A DNA stretch of 64,000 nt from Annona cherimola (GCA_030490835.1 CM059971.1:52872012-52936011); one strand, 5' to 3'. Positions 10,438-22,126 are shown, counted from the first letter of the stretch. Program-made: numbers and translations. The notes: generated by a model from the sequence alone, not told the origin.

Positions 10438-13400
10438 CAAACCGAGACGTCACTTCCTTACCTCAAGACCTTATTGATTGGTAAATGTGAATCAGGATTG
10501 TTGCCCTAATCACGCGGCGAGTTCTTAATTGGATCTCATCCAAATTTTTTTTTCGTTCATCATCATTCATATCTTTACATTCTACATCATTCATCATACA
10601 AGCTATAACACACTTGTAATAAAATTTCATATCACATTCATAGTATCTCATCCTACTTTTCTACAATAAAAGTCTCTTTGACTAAATCATCATATTTTAC
10701 ATTCATACATCCATATATTCAATCTTTGAATCATATAGAACTTAAAATTCTAATTAAGTTCACAAACACATTTACATACCTTAGCATATTCATGCTTTCC
10801 CATTCTTTATAGCCTACCCGGCCATCATCTCGTGCCTTACTTCATTGCTTAGATTTGCAACCTCCTGAGTTTCCCGGTACCTGTCTAAGGTTTGGAAAAA
10901 CAAAACGTGAGTGACAACTTAGTAAGCAAGCATTTTATCATTAGGGCAAGACTTCCTTGAAAACCTTTTTCATAAATATCTTGAACACCTTTTTACTTAA
11001 GGACATATATATGTCCTAAAACATTATCATAAAATTCTTGTTCATAAGGACAGTTCCATGTCCTTGAACATTCTCATAAACATCATTCTTAAAATCATTT
11101 ACAAGCCACGTCTGGGCTTGTTAAGGCAAAACATATGCATTTTACCCTCTTTAATTAATTTTCTTTGGTCTTATGTGAACATTTTCAATGTTCCAAGACG
11201 TTTACATAAAATCATCTTTTTCCAATGGACGTTTTACGTCCAAAACATTTTTCTCATAAATCCTTTGGCATAGGAGGACATTCTCATATCCTAAAACATC
11301 ATTCACATAAGCCTTTCTCGGCAAAGGACATTTTTATGTTCAAAAATATTTTTCATCATAAAATCCTTTAGCCAAGAGACATTTAATGTCTCAAAACATT
11401 TTTCACATAGCTTCCTTTGGCAATGAGCATTCATATGTCCTAAAACACATTTCATTAAAACACTTTGGCATTGGACATTCTCATGTCCATAAACACTTTT
11501 CATTTAGGCTCTTTAATAATGAACATTCTTATATCCAAAAACAAGTTTGACATAAATCCTTTTCATAATCCCCGTCTTGGGGCTTATTTATAACAAACAA
11601 GGCATATAAGATACATAAACCATTTCCATAAATGAATTTGCATAAAACATTTCTTTTTATTCCTGTTATTTACACTTTTGTGTAAAACACCCTCTCTTTT
11701 AGGTAACTTATACATAATGGCTCATAAAAATCCAATTTAGGATAATTTTTCATATAAATGCTTTTATATCCCAATCTTTGGGCTTTCGAAAAGCAAAACG
11801 TATGCAAACACATTTCTCCCCATCCAGTAGTGACACTTAGCAAGTGATCATGCTACCTTTTGGAAGAGAATCCTTAACAGCATGCTAGCCAGACGACTAT
11901 TTATTTTTCCTGCTCCCATCTCAGGGAGGGCGCCGCTGGCACTCCTGTCATCCCCTAGCGACTTGGCCTTATGTAGAGTGGGCCCCGGTCATCCCAACCG
12001 TGCTCTACAACTTGTCTGTTCCTTGTACCGGTGCACCATACATTATTATGATGGACCACAGTCCATTTGGTTTGAAGAACCACAGACTGCAGCCCATGTC
12101 CTTTTAAATTGGGATCACAGACCGCAGCCTACATCCATACTCACAAAAATCTTAGACCAAAGTCAATATCTTTAAAAATCATTTTCAAAAACACATCACA
12201 GACCGCAGTCCGTGTCAACTTGTAAGCGAGCGCACCCACTTTAACAAGTTGTCATTTCAAATCTAATTTTAGGATGACCTTCCTTAAATTTTTTTAGAAA
12301 TATTTTGAGTAAAATATTTTGATAAATATTTGAAATGTTTGAGGAACAATACATCTTAAAAACCTTTATAATAAAAGAATTTCAAAACTTTGGGATTTCC
12401 AAAAATAAACCATATATTTCTCTAATATTTTCCAGGTTTTCATTTCAGAGCCTTTTGCTCACAAAAGTTATACAATTATACCACCCCTTCTCAACCACTT
12501 TAAAATCAAATTATTGTTCACATATCTATCTTACCATTTTTACATAAAGAGGGGTTTGCATAGTCTTTTATATGTCATTTTAGCAACCCGAAATCAAACC
12601 ATTTTATGAAATCACTTATTAGGTTGGTCATCCTTAAGTCTCATTCAACACATCCGTATAAACATTTTTCAAGACATTTTCATCATAGATTTCCTTGTCT
12701 AAAGGAAATCAAAACTTTTCGAATATCATTTCAAAACATACGGGCTATGTTCAAATTATCATTTATAATTAAATATCATGACATAAAAAAACCAATCTTT
12801 TTCTTTTATAAGCTTAATCATTTATCATAAAACATCATAAGAGAATACCAAATCTTATCTGCTAAAAATTACTTTGTGAAAAAGGAAAAAATTCTCTTTT
12901 TTCTTATAAAATACTTTTGAAACAACATCATAAAAAAAAACTTGCTTACTTATAAGCAAATTCTTAAAAACCATCGACATAAAACATGAAATCCTTTAAA
13001 AATATTATCATGAAGAACTTGCTTACTCATAAGCAAATTTCTCAATCTATTAACATAAAGCATTGTCAATCCATGGCAACACTTGTCAAACCTTGAGACT
13101 CTTCCTTAAAGCCATTCTTTTTCAAAACTTAAGGCTCTTCATTAAAGCCATCATTTTCAAAACATATGGCTTTTCATTAAAGCCATCAATTTCTAAAATT
13201 TGTGCTTGCCCGTTCGTTAAAACATAATCATAAAAATATCAACATAACATCATAAATCATTTCAGCATATAAGGAGAAATAAATGATTTGAAAAGTTTAC
13301 TTGCTTACCTGAGTTTGCCATAATCCCTTTCCTTCCATTCTTTTCCTTGCCTTTGCCTAAATAAATGAAAATAATATTTCATTTATTTGCATTATCTTCA

Positions 13401-16400
13401 AATACTTATATTCCTTAGGTTTTTCAACCTACATAAGTTCATCTAACTTAACCCACTTGTCTTTCAAGTCGGGTATTCATACTTAGCAACATAGCCTATA
13501 CATATCAATCATCTGTTCATTCATTTTAATACCCTTATGTAGGGTAAACTTACATACATGCAATAATCCTTCATTAAATCATTACTTTGAGGTTCATTAC
13601 CTCCATTTATCATTTTTAACATAGTTTTCATTTTTCACACATCGGTGCTCATTTTAAGCGCTTAGTTGCTAACTTAGGTATCATATAATAATCTCAAATT
13701 TTGAGATTATCATTATTTAATAAAATATAAACCTAATCCACATTTTCCAATCATATCTTTATGCATTTTTTGCATTTTAATACTTCACATAATCCATTTA
13801 AAACATGGAAATCGGGTCTTATACGTAACCCTAAGTTCCATCCTTTCTAAAACCCATCTCTAATAGGTTAAATCCTCATAATAACTTATGATACTTGTTT
13901 ATATCCCATTTTAATTTAAATTTCATCCCAAAAATCTTAAATTTAACATTTATCTTGATTTATTCCTTAAGCTGTCCATAATGCTGAATTCAGGCACACT
14001 GAATACTCAAAATCTTGAATTAATAACAAATAAAGTATTTTTTATCTGAAATTTCTACCATACCTTAATAACTACATTAATTAATAAAAATAAATATTTC
14101 CAACATAAAATATTTAGTATTTCTATTTATTTTGGTATTTTTACTCTGCTGAACAGCAGCATCCCTTTTCAAACAGTCTGAATCACGTAAATTATGGGGT
14201 ATATTTATACCCATCTAAACCTAATTTTTATTTTTTTCGTATAATATTAGATATATATTATATATATCGTAAAATTTTCAGCCCAAAATTCCTTGTATAA
14301 AAATTATTATAAATCATTTGGTGCAGCTGATCTTGACACCCGTTCAACCCTATTCAGGTTGATTTTCTCGAATTTTTAATTTAAAACATGCTTATCCTTT
14401 AAACTGAAAATTTATTCGTTCCTTAATAACCCTATCATGAGTCCTTAAACAAATTTTCATGATAAAGTTAGTTCATTAACTATTTCTTCCCTATTTTCCT
14501 TTCCAGGTCCAGATTTACTACACATAAGTGTAGATTAGATGATATGGGTTGATTAATCCCCAAATTAAACTTTATAAATCAACTTATATAATTCATCTAG
14601 TCATGAATCATCATATAATCATGATTAAACATCAAAACAGTAACATCACATAGGATTTAAGAAAATTTCAGTTATGATTTTCAACCCATAATCAAGGGTA
14701 TACTTACATGTATTGGATCAAACTTGGACTCCATTTTTCCTAGCTTGAATCCCATTCTTCTTCTCCATTTTTCCTTCTTTTTTTCTCCTCTTTTCCTCCC
14801 TTTCTTTCTCCTCATGCTGCTGGAAAAAATGGAACGTGCGTGCCTTGCTTGGGGGTTTTTCCGCTTACATTTTTCTCTCTCCTCAACCCTTAGCACATGT
14901 GAACGTGCACCTAGGATATGAGCTGGATTTTCCAGCTTTGTGGGCCCCACTTTCCACAGAAATTAAACATGATTAAGACATGCTTATCCCCTATTTCTGA
15001 CATGGAAAAATGTGGTCTATTTAAATTAGCAAAATATTTTTAATAAATCCATTAAAATCCACATCATTAATGGAGAAAATCTGTCCATATAATGCAACGT
15101 CCCTTTGCAGCAGTCTTTTGCCATTTTTCCCAACGAATTTTTACTTTAATTTATGGCTAATTAACCACCCTAGGTAGTAGCCTAATTAGGGGACCATTTA
15201 GCTTATTAAAAAAATCATAAAAAATCATATTTGCAGCCTTTGAACGTGCACCTCCCTTCCTTCATGTAGCTGTCCACTTGGGTGGGGTCCACTTGCAGCA
15301 GCTTTTGCACGTTTTTCCACCTAATTTTTACTTTAATTAATGGGTGTTTAATCACCCTAGGTAACTAGCTTAATTAGGGGTCAATTTAGCTATTAAAAAA
15401 ATCATTAAAATTTCCAAAGGCTACTTTGAACGTGCACATCATTCTTGCTCATGTTGTTGTCCACATCCATATGCCTTGATGTTTTGGCATTTTGTGCCAT
15501 AAAATTTATCCCAAATTAATGTCATTAACCACCCTTGTCATGTATCTCACTTAATTACATATTTTTTAATTTTTTAAAAATCAAAAATATCATGTAAATA
15601 GCCCATTTGGACGTCCATTTCGTGCCACTTATTTCATACTCCTTTGAGCTAATCCATTAGCCATTAAATTATGCCATTAAGCACTTGATTTTATTACTTT
15701 AAATAATTCATAAAATCCATGTGTCATTATCTCCTTTCGACACCTCATTTTTGCCACTAAAATATAATTAATCACCTCTCTTTAACATAAACACACGCTT
15801 ACTTTTTGGTGCACACAAATCAATAATTATACACCCATTTTTGTGCAACCAATATCTCATCATCGTTATCTTAATCCAAGCCTCTCATTGTATGGATCTC
15901 ATAATTTTATCCGTTCGTTTCAAATTTCATCTCAATTCGACTTTTCTAGCTCAATTTATGCTCATTTGAAACCATCTTTAGATTTTGATCGTGATGATCG
16001 ATTTTTACTTTAATTTTATTATAATTTTCATAATTAATCATTTCTATAGGGTTAAGCACTAAATTATGTGCTTACCTGTCAATTTTCATCTTAATCCGCC
16101 TTCCCGGCGTCGAGTTACGCATTTTCTAGCATTTGCTACCTTAACTCCATAATTACCAGCATAATCTCCATAAATTAAATCTTAATATATGAGGTAATTA
16201 TCCTCAATATATTTTCATTTCTTAATCCTCATTAAGCCTCTTTAATCACATTGACCCATATCGGCTTATATTGATCATTCATAATCATTTGCCCTAATTG
16301 CATTAAATCGTCAATATTGCAATTGGAAATCATTCATAGTTCCACTAAATTATACTTGATTCATATTTATATGCCAATTGCATATAAATAAACTTTACTT

Positions 16401-16416
16401 TGGTCTAGGTTTCACA
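10438..16416 (-). mobile_element. Very long solo LTR (5.98 kb, TGTG..CACA family)
   Basis: TGTGGCGCCCC...AGGTTTCACA is flanked by ACTCT (10433-10437) and ACTCC (16417-16421), a 5-bp TSD with one mismatch. Sequence on both sides carries the copia AAGTCGACTT motifs, so it splits the copia 3' LTR. The termini match the 2.5-kb family at 7122-9620 (read on the opposite strand), and the conserved 'CTCCCATCTCAGGGAGG' block is at about 11915. No PBS, PPT, gag/pol domain or terminal direct repeat is visible over nearly 6 kb. It is therefore read as a solo LTR of a related family with much longer LTRs; a non-autonomous (LARD-like) derivative is the alternative. Another member starts at 58564. Confidence 0.72.
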
Positions 16417-16463
16417 ACTCCACAAAGTCAAAGTCGACTTCGGTTAGGGCAAGTTGACTCCAG
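16417..16463 (+). mobile_element. Remnant of the copia 3' LTR after the long insertion
   Basis: 'AAAGTCGACTTCGG' and 'AAGTTGACTCC' repeat the U3 palindrome motif of this copia family. Sequence resembling the LTR stops near 16463, before any TATA block or the ...ACCAACA end, so the 3' LTR is truncated. What follows is pyrimidine-rich and unrelated. Confidence 0.55.
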
Positions 16464-16902
16464 CGCGCGACGGCTCGTCTTCCCGCGCAGCATCTCTTTT
16501 TCTTCTTCTTTCTTTTCTTCCTCCTTGTTTATCCTTCTTCTCCTCCGGCATCATTTCCTACTTTTCTCCTTTCCATCCGCCATTGCTATCTCTTTCTCTC
16601 CGGTTTCTCTCGTTGTGCCTCATCTCCATTTCTCCATTTTCTCACTGTCTCCTCTTGCTCGTCAGTTTCCGTCAGTCGGGCAGTTGGTTCCTATCACGTC
16701 CGGCGGCCATTCCTGGTCGACACTCAAGCTTTCAGTTGTTTCCAGCTCACTCATTCTCTATTTTTCCCAAACCTCAAACTTTTAGCTCTCCAAGTTGCCC
16801 TTGTTAACATTTCCCCTCGCAATTGCTTGCATTTCCGGCAGTCCCCTTGCTCCCTCGAAATCCCATTTCGTAAATCCATCTCAAAACCCATCAAATTAAT
16901 CC
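16464..16902 (+). other. Pyrimidine-rich leader before the transposon-protein pseudogene
   Basis: About 440 bp of C/T-rich DNA (TTCTTCTTC runs). Its short ORFs (16378-16785, 16454-16807) are low-complexity Ser/Leu/Phe translations with no domain. It lies immediately upstream of an ATG at 16903 and may be that gene's transcribed leader. The left junction with the copia LTR at about 16463 is a breakpoint of unknown cause. Confidence 0.4.
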
Positions 16903-18049
16903 TATGGCACCTAAAGTGGTTGCTAAACCCTCCAAACTGGCCGTATCCAAGCCATCCAGATCAAATACAGGTGAGAGGGTACCCCGCCGGCAACGAACTC
17001 CATCCAAATGAGTTCAGGAGGAGGCCTCCACATTTGCGGGACGCCGTGTGAGTTTCCGCGAGGCTAATCCATCCTCATCGGCACCCCGACAAGCCAGCTC
17101 CAAATTTGGGTCAAGCAGCGAGACGTTATCGGCCGCGAACAGGCAGGGCACCCCAACTCAGAAGGGACAGATCCTTAAAATGCCAACTACATATTTCAGG
17201 ACTAAACGGCAACACAACAGATTCTACAAGACCTTTTACAAGCGTAAGATCTTTGTACCCAAGATTATTGACTTTAAGTTTCTGCGAGACTATGAGTTTG
17301 GAATAGAGGAGCTACTTGATTTTCAGGGATGGACTGGGCTTCTGAAAGTCGATGATAGGGTATACCCTGATCTGATCCGAGTATTCTACTATCTTTGGGA
17401 TTAAGAGTACTACCTTACTTTTGTGAAAGGAAAAGATATAAATTTGGAAATTAGAAATGACAATCACAGGGAAAATGCAATCCACAGAATTACACATATT
17501 TTGGATGTTTCAGAAGAAGAGGAGAGTATTCTCGAAGGGTTAACAATTCCACAGATGTACAATCAGTTAACAAGAGCAACAAATATCATCCGGGGATAAA
17601 ATTTCTTCATTATATGAATTTATCTCTGAGATTGAGGGTTCTATGGCTATTGATTGCCCATTATATTTACCCTAAAGGAGGTGGCTGGAACCAATTAAAC
17701 CTATAGGAGGCCAAAATTTGTGGAAAATTGACAATCGGGTCAAAGTCAGCATGTCTGCGTTGTTGTTGGAAGCTTTGGCCTCAAAGAAAGACAGCTCACG
17801 AGGCGTGCTACCATACGGGACATGGATCACCAGAATAATGTACAACCTAGGTGTTGATCTTGATGGAGAGCCATTTGAAGTATTAAAGCCAACCAATGCA
17901 ATAAACAAAGCCCTATTGACCAGAATGAAAATAAATGTGGAGGAATTCAGGGTTGAGAGGATTCGGGAAAGAATGGGACAACTAACCCAACCTAAAGCGG
18001 GAGGAGCACATTCTGAGGGGGAGCATCCCCCTCCGTCCCCGCAGCAGGA
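16903..18049 (+). pseudogene. 'Putative plant transposon protein' (Transposase_32-like) ORF, broken
   Basis: The reading starts 'MAPKVVAKPSKLAVSKPSRS', basic and low in complexity, with a TGA at about 16969. It continues 'RRVSFREANPSSS...' and then the core: 'KRKIFVPKIIDFKFLRDYEFGIEELLDFQGWTGLL..VYPDLIRVFYYLW', a stop at 17402, then 'YYLTFVKGKDINLEI'. After a frame change come 'KIDNRVKVSMSALLLEAL', 'GVLPYGTWITRIMYNLGVDLDGEPFE' and a Pro-rich end near 18050. The layout (one-sided 'Fyanl..' segment, then 'LPYG.li' segment) resembles the Pfam 'putative plant transposon protein' family, also linked to Athila-like elements. The identification is from memory of the family pattern. At least three breaks make it non-functional. 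Confidence 0.5.
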
Positions 18050-18182
18050 GGCAGCACCGTTTTTGTCAAATTTCTCCCCAAAATATCCAAGCTTTCAATT
18101 CAAATCCAAGTTATTTAAGTCATTTACATGGAAAAGAGTGCAAATAGTGTTGTTTTACATGCTCTTAGATTGGTTTTCATAG

Positions 18183-19074
18183 TGGGATGAGTAGAGGATG
18201 GAGAGGAGAGAAGCAAAAAGGAAAATGAAAAATAAAAATATGGCTCTTTTTTCATATTTTGCTAACCACATGGCCTTGTGGAAGGTTACAGCCTATGTAT
18301 TGAATTTTTTTTTGACTTTAGTAAATTTTTTATTTTTTATATCACTTTATACCTAACTTAATACTTGTAAAACCATTTAAACAACTTATTAATATTCTCA
18401 TATATGATCAACAACACTATTAAACATCAATACTTCTCCTAGGACCAAGCGCAAATGCACTTGGTCTTAGAATTTTCACTAATTCATGAACTCAAATTAT
18501 TATATCATACGAGAGGTCATTTTATACTCATTTGGTCATTCTCATACCTTCCTTATTTTTCCCACATCACACAAGTAATTTATTTAGCTTGAATATAGAT
18601 TGAACAAACTTTGATGCATCAATTTTTTCTTTAACCTCTTTACCTTTAATATAAGCCTAATGACCCAATTCACATCTATCATTACCAAAATCTATGAAAT
18701 CACTTCTTATTCATCCATACATGTCTAACTCTTCAACCATGCCGAGAATCACCAAGCACCATATCTAGCTCTTCAACCATGTCACTTTTACCCATTGAAT
18801 TCTTCTATCGAATCTTCAAAATAAGCCTTTAGTACTTATAAGCATATAATTAATATCTAGAACTTGATCAAATACCTCATCAATATATTTCAATTACGCC
18901 AAAAGTTATTTTCTTACATATTATAGATCCTATTTTAGGATTCTTGTTCATTTTAACTATTTTAGTTCATTTTATATCCAATCTCCATAGCTAGTCTCCA
19001 ACACCTTAATTTACTATTTCTTTCAATTTGGCATCTTATTTTATGCTTATAAATACCTCAAACTCAATCAATTT
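18183..19074. other. Intergenic AT-rich DNA, nothing assigned
   Basis: No ORF, TIR pair or repeat that could be supported was seen in this ~0.9 kb. It ends in the target site of the hAT element. Confidence 0.5.
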
Positions 19075-19309
19075 TGATATATTAGGGGTGCAACTTGGGT
19101 CAGGTACCCACGGGTCGACCCGATGGGTACCCTAAATAGGGTAGGTTCGGTTCCACCATGGTTACCCGTAGGGTCGGTTCGGTTCCGGGTAAAAAATACC
19201 CGGGAGGAATTTGGGTAGGGTCGGTTCCAGGTAATGGGTACCCGGAACAGAACCGAATTTTATATATTATTATTATATATATATAAATATAATTTTCACT
19301 TTAACAAGC

Positions 19310-19668
19310 TATCGAAGTCGCCTGTCGCCCACTCGCCTGCGCCTGCCGCCTGCGCCAGTGCGCCTGCCTCTTTTTGTCCACTGACGCACGTCACTCAAGT
19401 CACGGTCTTGGGCCTCATCTCGCGCTCAGCTCTCTCACCGACTCACTGAACCCCGCAGGCAGGCAGCGCCGTCGTAGCAACGACCGACGAATCCGCTTGC
19501 AGCCGCAAAGTTGCAGGCTTGCTTGCAACCCTTCCAGCCTTCTTCCCCGGTTCCCCTTACAAGCTTCTCAGTTGCTCACAGCTCACTCAGTCATCTGCTC
19601 CCATCCAGCATCTGCTCCAGTCCAGACCAGCCTGCAACTCTGTAACGGCAAGCGGATTGATTTGTATC
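19310..19668. other. GC-rich interior of the hAT element, possible captured host sequence
   Basis: Base composition changes sharply from the AT-rich surroundings, with repeated CTGCGCC / CACTCGCC words. Overlapping short + strand ORFs (19234-19449, 19374-19685) have no recognisable domain. It directly continues into the P450 fragment once the solo LTR is removed, so it may be more of the captured locus or an unrelated second fragment. Confidence 0.4.
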
Positions 19669-20292
19669 TGTTGGTCCCGAGTTGATGGCAAAACCCAAGA
19701 GGGGAGGGGTGAATTGTGTATTTAAAAATTATATCTTAAACAGAAGCTTATCCCCGGATTAATCCAGTCCCCTTAATGGAGAAACGAAATGGAAAGCAAT
19801 GTAAACAGCAGAAGTATAAATCAAGCACACAGGATTTTTATAGTGGTTCGGGCAACCTCCCTACTCCACTCTTCCAAGCTCACACTCCTTGTGACTTGGG
19901 TTCCACTATTGTATTCTCTCAATACAATTAGAGTCACTGCTCTCTTCTAGATTCCAGCTCTAGGTGGCATCAACAAAACACAGCACAAGTAGGTGATGAG
20001 TCACACTCCAATCACACACTACTTTGCTTACACTTGATCTTAGTTCCTCAAACTAAATCAAGTTTAACACATACAACAGAAACAATAAGAAAACTACACT
20101 TTACAGATGTGTAGAAGCAGTTTGGCACAGAGAAGAACTTGTTGAAGTGGCTTTGTATGATCAGTAGTTGAGTTCTTGCAGTTTGAAGCAAAGTTCTTCC
20201 TCTTTGGTTAGCTAGATCTCTTTAAAGCTCTTGTGGATGGTAGTTATGCACTCTTAATGATTTTCAGCTACCTCCCTCGTCCACCATGAATG

Positions 20293-20301
20293 CTATTTAT
20301 A
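20293..20301 (-). promoter_or_regulatory. TATA box of the copia solo LTR
   Basis: On the - strand this reads TATAAATAG, about 1.03 kb from the LTR start and downstream of the palindrome array, matching the TATA at 459 in the 5' LTR. Confidence 0.55.
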
Positions 20302-20379
20302 ATTTTGGAGGGAATCCGAACGTTAGAGGGTAGGTGGCGCGCATTTAATGTGCCAACGTTCGAATAAATTCCGACCGTT

Positions 20380-21200
20380 GCGACCCAAGTCGCATGTGGA
20401 GTCGACTTCGGATGCGACTTCGCCCAAGTCGCAGATGGAGTCGACTTCGGGTGCGACTTCACTTTTCCGTCGCAGCTTCAAGTTTCAGTCAGGGTCGACT
20501 TAGGCATCAACTTGACCCAAGTCGCAGGTGAAGTCAACTTCGGGTGCGACTTCACCTTGTCAGGTTCCAAGTCTAAGTCTTGAGTCGACTTTGGCTTCCG
20601 ACTTCAACTCAAGTCGATCATGGAGTCGACTTGGGTTGCGACTTGACTTTTGCAAAATACGCTTTGTTCTTCATTTGATCTTCCTCTATCTTGCTTGGCT
20701 TGTTTCCTTGATGATTCTTAGGAGAGTCTGAGTTTTGAATCATGCGCCTTGCTTTGCATTTGACTCAGTTGGTCTTTAAGACTTGATAGACTTGATTTGA
20801 TCTTGATCTTGAAGCTTTGCTTTGATCTTGAGTGAAGGATTCCTTGAATAGGCTTTGAAACTGCATCTTTGAAGTCTGAACTTCTCAAGTCGCGGATGAA
20901 GTCGACTTTGTCTACGACTTCACCCAAGTCGCACCTGGAGTCGACTTGGCCTGCGACTTGGGCAGCTTCGTGCCCCAAAATTCAACTCTGGACAGTTTTT
21001 CATGTTTGAAGTCGATAGCGAGGTCGACTTCGTTTGCGACTTGGCTTCCCAAGTCGCATGTGGAGTCGACTTGGGATGCGACTTCACCTGCAAGTTGATT
21101 TTGCTTTTGAGGTTCTTTCTCAAGTCGATAATTAAGTCGACTTTGGGATCGACTTCACCTTAAGTCGAAGTCCAAGTCGACTTGGGGATCGACTTGGCTG
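20380..21200. repeat. U3 array of GTCGAC-centred imperfect palindromes
   Basis: Eleven exact GTCGAC cores, plus a GTCAAC variant, sit at irregular 35-150 bp spacing in two clusters (about 20380-20660 and 20885-21200). Many are flanked by AAGTCGCA on one side and TGCGACTT on the other, so each unit can form a hairpin. Translation of the array produces the recurrent 'SHPKSTP.ATW' peptides, which are an artefact and not a gene. Confidence 0.8.
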
Positions 21201-21339
21201 CTCAAGTTCCTTAAAACACATGGCAAACTCATTAGTCCTTTAAATATACTCAAGTTAGTTGTTGTTAATCATCAAAACTTAATCTTTGGTCAATTTTACT
21301 TTGTTTTGAAGTATTGTTTCCAACAGTATCTTCAAGAAT

Positions 21340-21898
21340 CTAGCCAATCTCTGTGCAATATTTTGTTGTCAAACACGGAACACATACCCCAGCAGCGCCC
21401 TTGATTATAGTGTCATTTTCATAGCTGGGGAATGGCTCATCTTCAAGGATGGACAGCAACACATCAATGAAGTCACGATCCCCACCGTCAACCTTCCCCT
21501 GCTTCTCTCTCTTTCGCCAGTGATCAGCCAACCAGCCATCCATCAGGCTGTCCAATTCATTGACTGCTCTCTTCATCGCACTCTCATGGCCCCCAAGGTC
21601 CATCCACCTCAGAAATGGCAGAGCATCGCCCACCACAAACACCCCCATCAGGTAAAGCGTCTGCTCTAGGGCATGTTTAAACCGCCTTGCCTCGTCCTCG
21701 TCGCTGATGTCTCTGCTCCCGAAGTAGCGCTTCCCAGCCAAGATCATGGTCATGACTTTGACGCTGAGATCCCCCAACCATTGCCTCAAGTCAAGCACCA
21801 CCTTCTCTCCGCCCTGCTTCAGCCAATGTCGGTGCTTCAGCCAATCTCGGTACAATCCTTTTATGCTCCTGTCCAGCATCTGCTCATGTTTTAGTATA
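21340..21898 (-). pseudogene. Cytochrome P450 fragment (CYP82-like) captured by the hAT element
   Basis: On the - strand it reads 'LKHEQMLDRSIKGLYRDWL', then 'VVLDLRQWLGDLSVKVMTMILAGKRYFGS', 'DEDEARRFKHALEQTLYLMGVFVVGDALPFLRWMDLGGHESAMKRA', 'FIDVLLSILEDEPFPSYENDTIIK'. The middle of CYP82 enzymes has this order (KQWFGDLT..AGKRYFG, FVVGDAIPFLRW.DLGGHEKAMK). It covers roughly one third of a ~520-residue P450 and lacks the membrane anchor, I-helix oxygen-binding AGxDTT, ExxR and heme Cys. After DTIIKG the sequence diverges and soon stops (21340). It cannot be an enzyme; it is a transduplicated or pseudogene fragment. Subfamily assignment is from recalled motifs only. Confidence 0.78.
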
Positions 21899-22126
21899 TA
21901 TAAATTAAATTTTTTTACACAGGTTGCATTTTCTTATAGATAGTGTTCTAGGAACCGATTTTGGAACCGAACCGAAACCAACCCGCTCTTGAGAAAATTG
22001 GGTAGGGTAGGCTCCGAACCGACCAGGTCTAAAATAGGGTAGGGTAGAGATTTTTAAAAAATGGGTAAGGGTAGGTTCCACCTGTACCCGGACCTACCCG
22101 ACCCAAGTTGCACCCCTATGATATAT

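Larger units (their letters stand above)
19669..21325 (-). mobile_element. Copia (SIRE-like) solo LTR inside the hAT element
   Basis: TGTTGGTCCCGAG...TTTCCAACA is flanked by an exact 5-bp TSD GTATC (19664-19668 and 21326-21330). It is the reverse complement of the LTR type that ends at 1390. The U3 region (20380-21200 on this strand) holds eleven GTCGAC cores within imperfect palindromes such as AAGTCGCA..GTCGAC..TGCGACTT. A TATAAATAG box lies on - at 20293-20301. With no internal region, it is a solo LTR of 1657 bp. It is younger than the hAT element it entered. Confidence 0.9.
19083..22118. mobile_element. Non-autonomous hAT transposon carrying a P450 fragment
   Basis: The termini TAGGGGTGCAACTTGGGTC and GACCCAAGTTGCACCCCTA are perfect 19-bp inverted repeats, flanked by an exact 8-bp TSD TGATATAT (19075-19082 and 22119-22126), diagnostic of the hAT superfamily. 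Subterminal DNA has many GGGTAGG / GGTTCGG / GGGTACC motifs on both sides, typical of hAT transposase-binding regions. No transposase is present. The interior holds GC-rich captured-looking DNA (19310-19668), a copia solo LTR (19669-21325) and a P450-derived ORF (21340-21898). Without the LTR the element is about 1.38 kb. It fits a 'Pack-type' gene-capturing hAT. Confidence 0.9.

Noticed and set aside
14681..14950. Conserved small protein in the ~6-kb LTRs (89 aa here, 82 aa at 62664-62912)
   Set aside because: The positions correspond and both are Lys/Arg-rich, but this follows from a shared C/T-rich tract on the other strand; residues are poorly conserved.
10438..16416. CRISPR-like or satellite array because of recurrent ACATTT/CATAAA words at 11000-11600
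   Set aside because: The words are irregularly spaced and diverged, within one LTR; no constant repeat-spacer structure.
20268..21123. Repeated 'SHPKSTP.ATW' peptides as a tandem-repeat protein
   Set aside because: They are the translation of the U3 palindrome array of a solo LTR; the arrays are non-coding and the frames are short.
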